Positions 38,198 through 46,273 of a DNA stretch of 64,000 nucleotides are shown here, piece by piece. The stretch is taken from contig NZ_AWUK01000034.1 of NCBI RefSeq assembly GCF_000499205.1, forward strand, positions 62,001-126,000, in the 5' to 3' direction. A program made the position numbers and the translations under genes. The notes below the pieces were generated by a model. That model was given only the letters and a program-made list of their open reading frames with translations, searched no databases and was not told the DNA's origin. Origin of the DNA: Paenibacillus sp. MAEPY2. GTDB lineage: Bacteria > Bacillota > Bacilli > Paenibacillales > Paenibacillaceae. Every line of letters starts with the position of its first letter. The stretch's first letter is position 1.

Positions 38198-39910
38198 ATG
38201 CTTCGCCGTTTCATGGCCTATTATCGTCCTTATCGGGGACTCTTTATATTGGATTTCTCCTGTGCCATTCTGGCTGCACTGCTGGAGCTTGCGTTTCCCC
38301 TGGCTGTAAACAAAGTTGTCGATCAGCTGCTTCCCGCAGGCAACTGGTCCATGATATTAGCAGCCTGTGCCGGATTGCTGGGCATCTATCTGCTTAGTTC
38401 CTTTTTCCATTATGCAGTTACCTACTGGGGACATAAGCTTGGCATTAACATCGAATCTGATATGCGGCGGGAACTGTTCCAGCGTGTGCAGAAGCAATCA
38501 TTTCGCTTCTTCGATAACAATAAGACTGGGCACCTCGTCTCTCGCATGACCAACGATCTGATGGATATTGGTGAGATTGCGCACCATGGACCAGAGGATC
38601 TGTTCATTGCCCTCATGACGTTGGCTGGGGCCTTCGGCATTATGCTGGGCATCAACTGGCAGTTGGCTGTCATGACCTTCATTATTGTGCCGCTGATGAT
38701 CTTCCTGTCCCTCTATTTCAGCCGCAAAATGTCCAAAGCGTTCAAACGTATGTTTGCGGATATCGCAGACTATAACGCACGCGTAGAGAACAATGTGAGC
38801 GGAATTCGTGTAGTTCAGGCTTTTGCCAATGAAAAACATGAAGTGAAACGTTTTGTCGAAAATAATGAACGCTTTCGCCTTACCAAACTGATCACCTACC
38901 GAATTATGGCGTGGAATTCCTCGCTCAGCTTCATTCTGATGAAATTCGTATCACTGTTTGTACTGGTGTGCGGTACGTGGTTTGTCATTCAAGACAGGAT
39001 GACCTACGGTCAATTCATCGCCTTTGTCATGTTATCCAATGTGTTTCTTGGACCGATTCAACAGATCAATTCCGTCATCGAGACCTATCCCAAAGGCATT
39101 GCCGGATTCAGACGTTACCTGGAACTGCTGGAGGCCGAGCCCGATGTAGATGATACACCTCAAGCCAAACCAATTTCACATGTGAAAGGCGACATCGCCT
39201 TCCATAACGTCACATTTGCTTACGGCGAACACAAACCTACGTTGGATCAGATCAATCTGGAGATTCAGGCAGGACAAACGGTTGCGCTGGTCGGACCTTC
39301 GGGTGCAGGCAAATCTACGCTATGCAGCCTCATTCCACGCTTTTACGATGTGGATGCGGGGCATATCTCTATTGATGGAATTCCGGTAAAAGATATGACG
39401 CTGGAGTCGCTGCGCTCCCATATCGGGATTGTGCAGCAGGATATTTTCCTGTTTGACGGATCGATCCGCGAGAATATTGCTTACGGCAAACTGGATGCGC
39501 CTGATGAGGAAATCTGGCAAGCCATCAGCCGTGCCCAACTGGAAGAGCTCGTCCAATCCCAACCGGAAGGACTCGATACCCTGATCGGTGAGCGAGGCGT
39601 CAAATTATCCGGTGGACAGAAGCAGCGTCTATCCATTGCTCGCATGATCTTGAAAAATCCGCCGATCCTCATTCTGGACGAAGCGACCTCCGCACTGGAT
39701 ACTGAAACGGAAGCCGCCATTCAGCTGGCTTTATCCGAGCTGGCACAGGGGCGTACAACGCTGATCATCGCCCATCGACTGGCCACCATCAGACACGCGG
39801 ATCGCATTGTCGTTGTGGAGAACGGCGGCGTAGCCGAACAAGGCAGCCATGATGAACTTTTGGCACGCCAGGGCTCATATAGTCGATTGCATCAAGCCCA
39901 ATTTGGATAG
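38198..39910 (+). CDS. ABC transporter, fused TMD-NBD (exporter fold)
   Basis: 570 residues: six TM helices (about 15-300), then an ATPase domain with Walker A (GPSGAGKST), Q loop, signature LSGGQKQR, Walker B (ILILDEATSALD) and H loop (IIAHR). It would act as a homodimer. GGAGGAGGA lies seven bases before ATG 38198. It starts 77 bases after the siderophore-binding protein gene with no terminator between, so it is probably in the same iron-responsive transcript. It may export a siderophore, or import one in the way known for the exporter-fold IrtAB/YbtPQ transporters; the sequence does not decide. Confidence 0.9.
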   Translation: MLRRFMAYYRPYRGLFILDFSCAILAALLELAFPLAVNKVVDQLLPAGNWSMILAACAGLLGIYLLSSFFHYAVTYWGHKLGINIESDMRRELFQRVQKQSFRFFDNNKTGHLVSRMTNDLMDIGEIAHHGPEDLFIALMTLAGAFGIMLGINWQLAVMTFIIVPLMIFLSLYFSRKMSKAFKRMFADIADYNARVENNVSGIRVVQAFANEKHEVKRFVENNERFRLTKLITYRIMAWNSSLSFILMKFVSLFVLVCGTWFVIQDRMTYGQFIAFVMLSNVFLGPIQQINSVIETYPKGIAGFRRYLELLEAEPDVDDTPQAKPISHVKGDIAFHNVTFAYGEHKPTLDQINLEIQAGQTVALVGPSGAGKSTLCSLIPRFYDVDAGHISIDGIPVKDMTLESLRSHIGIVQQDIFLFDGSIRENIAYGKLDAPDEEIWQAISRAQLEELVQSQPEGLDTLIGERGVKLSGGQKQRLSIARMILKNPPILILDEATSALDTETEAAIQLALSELAQGRTTLIIAHRLATIRHADRIVVVENGGVAEQGSHDELLARQGSYSRLHQAQFG

Positions 39911-40010
39911 GTTGCGGAAATAACGTCTCTTGGATTCGTTAAACCGCAGACCTGTGGAAATTGGCAATAATAACACGTGCTCGGTTCGTTAGACAGACAG
40001 CACTAAAGCT

Positions 40011-40060
40011 AAAAAAGGGATGTCCCCGTCATGTTCATGACTTATGGGACTTCCCTTTCT
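40011..40060. terminator. Bidirectional terminator between ABC transporter and methyltransferase genes
   Basis: AAAGGGATGTCCC (40014-40026) and GGGACTTCCCTTT (40046-40058), one mismatch, plus an inner GTCATG/CATGAC pair; convergent genes on both sides. Confidence 0.82.
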
Positions 40061-41019
40061 TATTCAGATCCTAATCTGTAATAATCACAGCAGGAATAGG
40101 TTTTTATTTTTTTGACCGCATGGATAAAATGGTTTGTTTCGAAGGCGGACAAGTCATCTGTACGATTGCTGAAATATCGATCCTGGATGTCCTCCGGCGA
40201 TAGATGCTCATATATGAGTAGTCCTGCATCCGCCAACAACCGCTCCATCTCCTCATACGTGAAGCAGGATTGCATCGGCTCGCCCCCCATTGCAGCCATC
40301 TTCACCATATTTTCAACCCGGTTAAACCTTCCTTTTTCCTCAAAGAGATGCTCATCTGCATAATCCAGTACAATGGAGCTCCCCGTTGGAAGATCCGAAA
40401 ATACATGTCGGAGCAAGTTGGATAGATTTTCTTTGGTCAAATAATACGATACACCCAGCAGAGTAACCAGCGTCTTCAGCTTCTCCAAACCTCCATTAGT
40501 CAAACTTTCATACGAAGGCTCACGGGTAAAATCCATTGGCACAAAATGAAGATTGCCCGGAATGTTCAGCTTGGCCTGATGCAGCCGCTCCCTCTTGAAT
40601 TGCTGAGTGGCTGGATAATCCACTTCAAATAGTTCCAGCGTGTCCTCCAGTTCCGGATGCCTCAAAGCAAATGTATCCATCCCTGCGCCAAGAATAACAA
40701 CCTGCTTCAATCCCAAAGCGACTTCATGCAGCAGTACCTGCTCACAGTAGGCAGCCCGAGCCAATGTGATTGGAGATATCTGTACCTGCGTAATCCATTT
40801 TAGGATCTTATCCGGGTCATTCTTGCACTGGTGGGCCATCTCCGGGTTGAAAAAATGGATGCCTTGAATCATATTCTCGCGGATATCCGAAAACTCTTGA
40901 GGATTGATAAGCTCTTTGGCTATATAATCATCGAAAATAAGAGGTGTATCGTATTGGCAGTGGTAGGCTCGGCCAAAAGCCGAAATCAGGGATGTAATAC
41001 TGGACTCATTTTGCTTCAT
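40060..41019 (-). CDS. Class I SAM methyltransferase of the leucine-carboxyl-methyltransferase-like family
   Basis: 319 residues. The SAM loop VVILGAGMDTFALRHP and the acidic FEVDYPATQQFKRERL are typical of the PPM/LCMT-like family found in secondary metabolism. The conserved LLGVSYYLTKENL strand follows. The substrate is unknown. The gene has a near-perfect sigma-A promoter and a leader that contains a terminator-like hairpin. GGGAGG lies before ATG 41019. Confidence 0.87.
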   Translation of the reverse strand: MKQNESSITSLISAFGRAYHCQYDTPLIFDDYIAKELINPQEFSDIRENMIQGIHFFNPEMAHQCKNDPDKILKWITQVQISPITLARAAYCEQVLLHEVALGLKQVVILGAGMDTFALRHPELEDTLELFEVDYPATQQFKRERLHQAKLNIPGNLHFVPMDFTREPSYESLTNGGLEKLKTLVTLLGVSYYLTKENLSNLLRHVFSDLPTGSSIVLDYADEHLFEEKGRFNRVENMVKMAAMGGEPMQSCFTYEEMERLLADAGLLIYEHLSPEDIQDRYFSNRTDDLSAFETNHFIHAVKKIKTYSCCDYYRLGSE

Positions 41020-41046
41020 GTTTTATCCTCCCGTACAAACAAAAAT

Positions 41047-41073
41047 AAGATTCCCCCTGGCCAGGAGAATCTT
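41047..41073 (-). terminator. Terminator-like hairpin in the methyltransferase leader
   Basis: AAGATTC (41047-41053) pairs with GAATCTT (41067-41073) around the palindrome CCTGGCCAGG (41056-41065). On the minus strand it is followed by ATTTTTGTTTG and then, within 30 bases, by the ribosome site, so it is positioned as an attenuator. Confidence 0.65.
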
Positions 41074-41101
41074 AGTATATACGGAATATATTTATATGTA
41101 A

Positions 41102-41130
41102 ATTATAGCATAAAAAGATTTTTTTGTCAA
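41102..41130 (-). promoter_or_regulatory. Consensus sigma-A promoter of the methyltransferase gene
   Basis: On the minus strand TTGACA (41130-41125) and TATAAT (41107-41102) are both perfect, with a 17-base spacer. Predicted start near 41095 gives a leader of about 75 bases. Confidence 0.85.
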
Positions 41131-41231
41131 TCTAAATTTACGGAATGAGAAGACAGATTAAAGTGGCCTTGCGGCTTTTCCCTCCACTTCCACCTGTCTT
41201 CTCTCTTCCTTACACCACCTAGCCTAAGAGG

Positions 41232-42458
41232 CTAAGCGTCCAATCCATACTCCTTCACTTCACGATTGCGGTTCAGCACCGCATGCAGTACAAAGCCAAG
41301 CACTGCAATACCCGCCGTGACAGTCGCCAGCCATGCTACAGGAATCAATCCCTGTTTGTCGTACATGACGCCCATGGCATACGGCCCGATAACCCGGCCG
41401 ACCGCACCGATTCCACCGGATATCCCAATGTAGAAGGGTGCCGATCTTCCCGCATGCTCTGAGATAAATGCCGGCGTAGCAGGTGAGATCAGCATTTCCC
41501 CAAAGGTAGCCAGTACCATTGCAAGCACCATACCCGGATAGCTGTACATCGTGATCATGACAATGTAGGCCATGCCATAGAACACTGCACTTGCCGTCAT
41601 CTGAGCAGTCGATGTACGGGCCATCGTACGCTTGACCCAGCTGGTGAAGGGTTGTCCCACGAAGATGAGCACCCCGTTCAGCGTCCAGAGCAGACCGTAC
41701 ATTCTTTTCTCCATACCCTCGGAAATAATATACGGAGACACACCAGTATTCCAGATGGAATTACCAAATAGCAGGAACAGCACGCCCAGGCTCATAAATA
41801 GATATAATCTGGTGTTGCCCAGCAGCGCCCAGACGCCCGGCCCATCGGGAACCGTTTTGCGCTTGGTCAGATGCACTTCGCCCTGATCCGGTTCTGCCCG
41901 CGACAGATAATACCAGAAAAAGATCGCGAACCCGGCCGAAGTCACCCCGTTCAGTACAAAGCTGAGATGATAGGAAAAATCAGCCAGGAAACCACTGAGT
42001 GCCGTACCAATCGCCACACCGATATTGTTGGCGACATAGATCACATTAAACAATTCCCCGCGTCGCTCCGCAAACCGGAAGCCGATAAAGGCTTGAATCG
42101 CTGGCAGCGATAATGAACTAAATAGGCCGATCCAGCCCATCGCACATATAAATATAACCCAATACGCGCTGATCCACGGCAGAGCAAACAACCCCACAGC
42201 GTTTAACGCCAGTGATCCGATGATCAGCTTCTTGACCCCCACCCGGTGGTACAGTGCACCTCCGAGCAATTGACCGAAGATACCGCCCAGCGACTGAATC
42301 AGAATGACAAACCCCGCGTTCGCCATCGTGCGCCCAAGCTCATCAAATACATACATTGTGGTCAGCGGCCACATCAAGGCACTGCCTGTCGCATTGACCA
42401 GACTAGCCAGCAAAAATATTTTCACTTCTTTTGGATACGTATCCAGCCATCTCATCAT
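41232..42458 (-). CDS. MFS transporter (MdtG/YqjV-like drug-efflux type)
   Basis: 408 residues with twelve predicted TM helices. The segment LGGALYHRVGVKKLIIGSLALNAVG is the MFS loop 2-3 motif and ALSGFLADFSYHLSFVLNG the efflux-type motif C region. ATG 42458 is chosen from AAGGAG ten bases upstream; the in-frame extension to 42527 lacks a ribosome site. The substrate is unknown. Confidence 0.88.
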   Translation of the reverse strand: MMRWLDTYPKEVKIFLLASLVNATGSALMWPLTTMYVFDELGRTMANAGFVILIQSLGGIFGQLLGGALYHRVGVKKLIIGSLALNAVGLFALPWISAYWVIFICAMGWIGLFSSLSLPAIQAFIGFRFAERRGELFNVIYVANNIGVAIGTALSGFLADFSYHLSFVLNGVTSAGFAIFFWYYLSRAEPDQGEVHLTKRKTVPDGPGVWALLGNTRLYLFMSLGVLFLLFGNSIWNTGVSPYIISEGMEKRMYGLLWTLNGVLIFVGQPFTSWVKRTMARTSTAQMTASAVFYGMAYIVMITMYSYPGMVLAMVLATFGEMLISPATPAFISEHAGRSAPFYIGISGGIGAVGRVIGPYAMGVMYDKQGLIPVAWLATVTAGIAVLGFVLHAVLNRNREVKEYGLDA

Positions 42459-42579
42459 CTTGTTTATTCTCCTTAGTACCTTCAAAAAGCAAATTGCCAT
42501 AAAAAATAGACCCTCGCCAGACGGCATGATTAGCCAGAGCGAAGGCCATTTGAATTCTAAATTTTGAATCTTGCTCTAC

Positions 42580-42641
42580 ATTCTGCTTTCGATCTACTCA
42601 TTGCTTTCGGTCTATTCATTGCTTACAATCTATCCATTGTT
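42580..42641. repeat. Short direct repeats upstream of the MFS gene
   Basis: About three and a half diverged copies of an 18-20 base unit: ATTGCTTTCGGTCTATTC (42600-42617) and ATTGCTTACAATCTATCC (42618-42635), with a related unit before (42580-42599) and a truncated one after. They lie between the molybdoenzyme stop and the MFS start. Confidence 0.55.
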
Positions 42642-42676
42642 CATCTTACCTGAAAAGATCCGATCTGCAAGCACAT

Positions 42677-44740
42677 TCATTGACGCTTCACTTCGACAGT
42701 GGCCGAGAAGAATGTAGCCCCGTTGCCCATGTCAGACAGTCGATTAGACGTGAGCGAGTTCGCCCGCTGTTTTTTGCCATTGCCATCCCACCATAAGCCT
42801 TGACTAATCACTGTTCCTGGCAGCATGGATTCACTCACCTTGGCGGTTAATTCGATTCGGCCGCGGTCATTCCATACGACCACCGTATCCCCATCCTCCA
42901 CCTGTCTGCGAGCGGCGTCCTCCGGGTGCATTTGCAATAGTGGCATCTTCTCCAAGCGTTGATGTTTGGCCGAATTGGCAAAGGTGGAGTTCAGGAAATT
43001 ATGATTTGGTGGCGACAGAAACATCAGCGGATAGACGTCCGCAGGTCCAGCCGGTTTCTCCCCATCATACCCTTCAACCAGTGCACTGTACGTAGGTAAC
43101 GGAGGCAATCCTCGCTGAGCCATCGTTTCCGAATACAGCTCGATTTTCCCCGAAGGTGTGGGCAGCTGATCCAAATATGAATCATGTGGAGACATATCCA
43201 GCTTGACGAAATGATGCTGCTTCAGCCCTTCTAATGTTACTCCGTTCATGTAGGGATTGCCCGTACCCTGGAGTGCTTCCTCAATCATCTGTTCCGGTGT
43301 CTCACCGAAAATCTCAGGGTCGTATCCCATCGCCTGCCCAAGCAAAGAGAACAGTTCCACATTGCTCTTGCTCTCACCCAAAGGCGCAATGACCGGCTCT
43401 TGCAAATGGACATACTGATGCCAGTAGGATGTATACAGATCTGTCGTTTCAAATGAAGACGTCGCAGGCAGTACAATATCCGCGTACTTCGCCGTATCTG
43501 TCAGGAACAGATCATGGACAACCGTGAACAGATCCTCCCGTGCAAAACCTCGCTCCACCCGCTCGGTATCCGGTGCCACCACCAAAGGATTGCTGCAATA
43601 AACCATCAACGCCCGAATCGGCTGCTCCGCTTCCAGCAGTGCTTCGCCAATCCGGTTCATGTTCACCACGCGCGGCTCCGGGTTCTGGCGCAGCTCTGGA
43701 CGCTCCAACGCATCGCTATTGGTGCTCGCGTAGCTATTGGTACGAATGGCGCCACCGCCGCGCTTCAGCCACTGGCCTGTAATGGCAGGCAGACAGGCTA
43801 CGCTGCGCACGTTCATGCCACCGTTGTCGTGATGCTGCAGGCCATTGCCGATATGAATGTGGGCGGCCTGTGCGTTGCCATACAGCTCAGCCAGCTTCAC
43901 GATGTCCGCTTCCGGTACGCCTGTAATACGTGCAACGCGCTCAGGGGTGTAGCTGCGGACATGATCACGCAGTGCCACATGGCCGACGGTATACTTTTGC
44001 ATAAAGTCCTCATCCGTCAGTCCCTGCTCGAACAGTACATGCATTAATCCGAGTGCCAGTGCGCTGTCTGTACCCGGGTAGAGTGGAATGAACCAGTCTC
44101 CCCATTGGGCGGTCCGATTGCGATGAACGTCAATGACGACGATTTGGGCTCCCTTTTTGCGGGCTTTCTCGGCCAGAACGACCTGATGCATATTGGTGCT
44201 GACAATGTTGCCTCCCCACACCAGAATGACATCTGCATGCTCCGTATCTTCGGGAAGTGTTCCCCGGTTCGCACCCATCGTATATTTCCACCCGGTATTT
44301 CCGGCCGCATTACATATCGTCTGTTCCAGCTTGCTCGCGCCTAGCGCATTGAAGAAACGACGATCCATGCCATCGACACCAAGAATGCCCATGTTTCCAT
44401 AGAAGCTGTATGGCAGGATGCTCTCCGGTCCGTAGGTATCTGACAGTGAACTGAATTTCGCCGTAATCTCGCGGATGGCCTCATCCCAGCTGATTCGCTC
44501 GAACTGGCCTTCCCCCTTGGCTCCGATGCGTCGCATCGGATATTGCAGCCGCTCCGGGTGATACACCCGCTCCGTCATATTTCGGACCTTGTTACAGATG
44601 GCGCCTTTGGTAATCGGATGGTCCGGATTGCCTGCTACCTTCACGATTTTGCCGTTCTCCTTATGAAGCAGCAGGCCGCAAGTATCCGGACAATCGAGCG
44701 GGCAAACCGCCGGGAATACGCCATTCTCCTGATCGATCAT
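42677..44740 (-). CDS. Molybdopterin-bis-MGD oxidoreductase (YoaE-like)
   Basis: 687 residues of the DMSO-reductase superfamily. An N-terminal Fe-S site is formed by Cys13, Cys17, Cys21 and Cys49 (CPLDCPDTC ... GAIC). Conserved cofactor-binding stretches include LPYSFYGNMG, VWGGNIVSTNMHQ and the C-terminal molydop-binding domain (LLQMHPEDAARRQVEDGDTVVVWNDRG). The size and motifs match B. subtilis YoaE, often called formate-dehydrogenase-like, of unproven substrate. There is no Tat signal, so it is cytoplasmic. ATG 44740 follows GGGGGAGGG; TTG 44746 is too near that site. It needs MoaA and MobA, both in this window. Confidence 0.9.
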   Translation of the reverse strand: MIDQENGVFPAVCPLDCPDTCGLLLHKENGKIVKVAGNPDHPITKGAICNKVRNMTERVYHPERLQYPMRRIGAKGEGQFERISWDEAIREITAKFSSLSDTYGPESILPYSFYGNMGILGVDGMDRRFFNALGASKLEQTICNAAGNTGWKYTMGANRGTLPEDTEHADVILVWGGNIVSTNMHQVVLAEKARKKGAQIVVIDVHRNRTAQWGDWFIPLYPGTDSALALGLMHVLFEQGLTDEDFMQKYTVGHVALRDHVRSYTPERVARITGVPEADIVKLAELYGNAQAAHIHIGNGLQHHDNGGMNVRSVACLPAITGQWLKRGGGAIRTNSYASTNSDALERPELRQNPEPRVVNMNRIGEALLEAEQPIRALMVYCSNPLVVAPDTERVERGFAREDLFTVVHDLFLTDTAKYADIVLPATSSFETTDLYTSYWHQYVHLQEPVIAPLGESKSNVELFSLLGQAMGYDPEIFGETPEQMIEEALQGTGNPYMNGVTLEGLKQHHFVKLDMSPHDSYLDQLPTPSGKIELYSETMAQRGLPPLPTYSALVEGYDGEKPAGPADVYPLMFLSPPNHNFLNSTFANSAKHQRLEKMPLLQMHPEDAARRQVEDGDTVVVWNDRGRIELTAKVSESMLPGTVISQGLWWDGNGKKQRANSLTSNRLSDMGNGATFFSATVEVKRQ

Positions 44741-45193
44741 ATACAAGTCCCTCCCCCTTCAAAGCTATCTTCATATCATATCTTCTTCATGGTAATCGCG
44801 TAAAGAGAACAGTCTTTTTTCACCGCCACAGCTGCTCGAAATTATTTTAAAAAAATCTTATTTCCCCTTGATTCAATCTCGAAATTCAGGGGTAAATTAA
44901 AAATAAGGCATTAGGCTAGTGTTTCCCCACTTCCTCCTCATGCCATATCATGGACCACTCCCGAAATTCGCCATGAACAGGTTTCGTTCCCCCGAACCTT
45001 GTCATGGCGAATTTATTTTGTGTGGATATTTTTACATTAAAAAAAACGACTCCTTTCCCGCTCATCACAGCCGACAGCCATGACTTGAACGAGATCAGAA
45101 TCGCCTCTCCTGTTTACTTTGCATTCGCCTTTTCACTCGTTTTCGCACTTGTACCACGGTTACAACGCTACTCGATTACTCGGAAAAATGCCG
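44741..45193. other. Intergenic region with one long hairpin
   Basis: About 450 bases without a supportable gene. AAATTCGCCATGA (44964-44976) pairs with TCATGGCGAATTT (45002-45014), extended by GGTTTCG/CGAACC towards a six-base loop. It may end transcription from the formate-channel gene, though the T tract is weak in that direction. The molybdoenzyme promoter should also lie here but was not clear. Confidence 0.55.
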
Positions 45194-46048
45194 CTACGCC
45201 TGCTTGCTCCACATCGTTCTGGCTTCCGTCTCTACAGGTTGGGCCACCGCCATTGCCACCTCAGGCTGCACTTCCGGCTCATGTTTGCGTAGATACACCA
45301 TCCAGTAAGCAGCCGCCACAAACAGCGCCCCTCCCGTCAGATTACCAAGCCATACCGGAATGAAATTCATGACGTATTGCCCCCACGAATAATGCCCTTC
45401 GAAGATCGCCGCAGGAATCAGGAACATGTTGGCGACAACGTGCTGGAATCCAATAGCCACAAAAGCCATCGTTGGGAACCAAATGCCCAGTACTTTTCCG
45501 CTCATCGTATCCGATGCATAGGACAACCACACCGCAAGAGCTACCAGCCAGTTACACCCGATCCCGGATATAAAAGCCTGAAGAAAGCTGTCATCCAGCT
45601 TGTGTCCAGCCATATCGACTACTTTGGTCAAATAGGCACCTTCTGCCGTAAGACCGAGCACATGCCCAAACGCATAGGCCACAAAGATCGCCCCAAGGAA
45701 ATTACCTATCGTTACTAAGGTGAGATTCTTCAACATGCTGCCTGCGGACAGTTTGCGCGCAATCGTCGCGAGTGGAACGGCCATCATATTGCCTGTCAGC
45801 AGTTCCCCGCCGCCAATCAGCACTAATATCAAACCTACCGGGAACACTGCTGCACCGATCAAATTAACCAAGCTGCCCCACTCGGCCGGAGCAGAGGCAA
45901 TGACCCGAATATCCAGCAGAAATCCGAGCGCAATAAAAGCGCCTGCCAAAAAACTGAGTATCAATACGGAGGACACCGGATTTTGAGCTTTCTTCATCCC
46001 CGTATGCGCCGTATATTGTGCAACCTCAAGAGGTGTTTTTGCTGCCAT
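45194..46048 (-). CDS. Formate/nitrite transporter family channel
   Basis: 284 residues with six TM helices of the FNT fold (FocA/NirC/YrhG), pentameric channels for formate or nitrite. Typical segments are LAGAFIALGFLLDIR, GGGELLTGNMMAVPLATIARK and GIGCNWLVALAVWLSYASD. Its place beside a YoaE-type molybdoenzyme makes formate the likelier substrate. ATG 46048 has AAGGAG nine bases upstream. The last ~30 residues form a soluble tail. Confidence 0.92.
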   Translation of the reverse strand: MAAKTPLEVAQYTAHTGMKKAQNPVSSVLILSFLAGAFIALGFLLDIRVIASAPAEWGSLVNLIGAAVFPVGLILVLIGGGELLTGNMMAVPLATIARKLSAGSMLKNLTLVTIGNFLGAIFVAYAFGHVLGLTAEGAYLTKVVDMAGHKLDDSFLQAFISGIGCNWLVALAVWLSYASDTMSGKVLGIWFPTMAFVAIGFQHVVANMFLIPAAIFEGHYSWGQYVMNFIPVWLGNLTGGALFVAAAYWMVYLRKHEPEVQPEVAMAVAQPVETEARTMWSKQA

Positions 46049-46071
46049 AACGATCCTCTCCTTCACAGTTC

Positions 46072-46111
46072 ATGAACATCATAAATCAACTTCTATTGTT
46101 GATATGTTCAT
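46072..46111. promoter_or_regulatory. Composite inverted repeat upstream of the formate channel gene
   Basis: ATGAACAT (46072-46079) and ATCAAC (46085-46090) are mirrored by GTTGAT (46098-46103) and ATGTTCAT (46104-46111). It lies 24 bases upstream of the start codon and could be an operator or leader hairpin. Confidence 0.45.
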
Positions 46112-46136
46112 TGTATCGCGAAGGTTTCGAGAGGTT

Positions 46137-46152
46137 TGTTACTTTTATCACA
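46137..46152. promoter_or_regulatory. Fnr/CRP-like box upstream of the formate channel gene
   Basis: TGTTA-CTTTTA-TCACA, one mismatch from TGTGA-N6-TCACA, about 90 bases upstream of the start codon. Confidence 0.45.
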
Positions 46153-46273
46153 AAGTCTGAAAACTACATTTTTTAATGCTTCCGTTCTATCTTGTTCGGT
46201 CGATCTCAGAAAAAACAAAAAGAAAAGAACTGCCGCAGGATGCGGCAGCTCTCCTATAACTCAGCAATATCCG

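Noticed and set aside
42580..42641. The short direct repeats as a CRISPR array
   Set aside because: Units are contiguous with no spacers, too diverged, and no cas genes are present.
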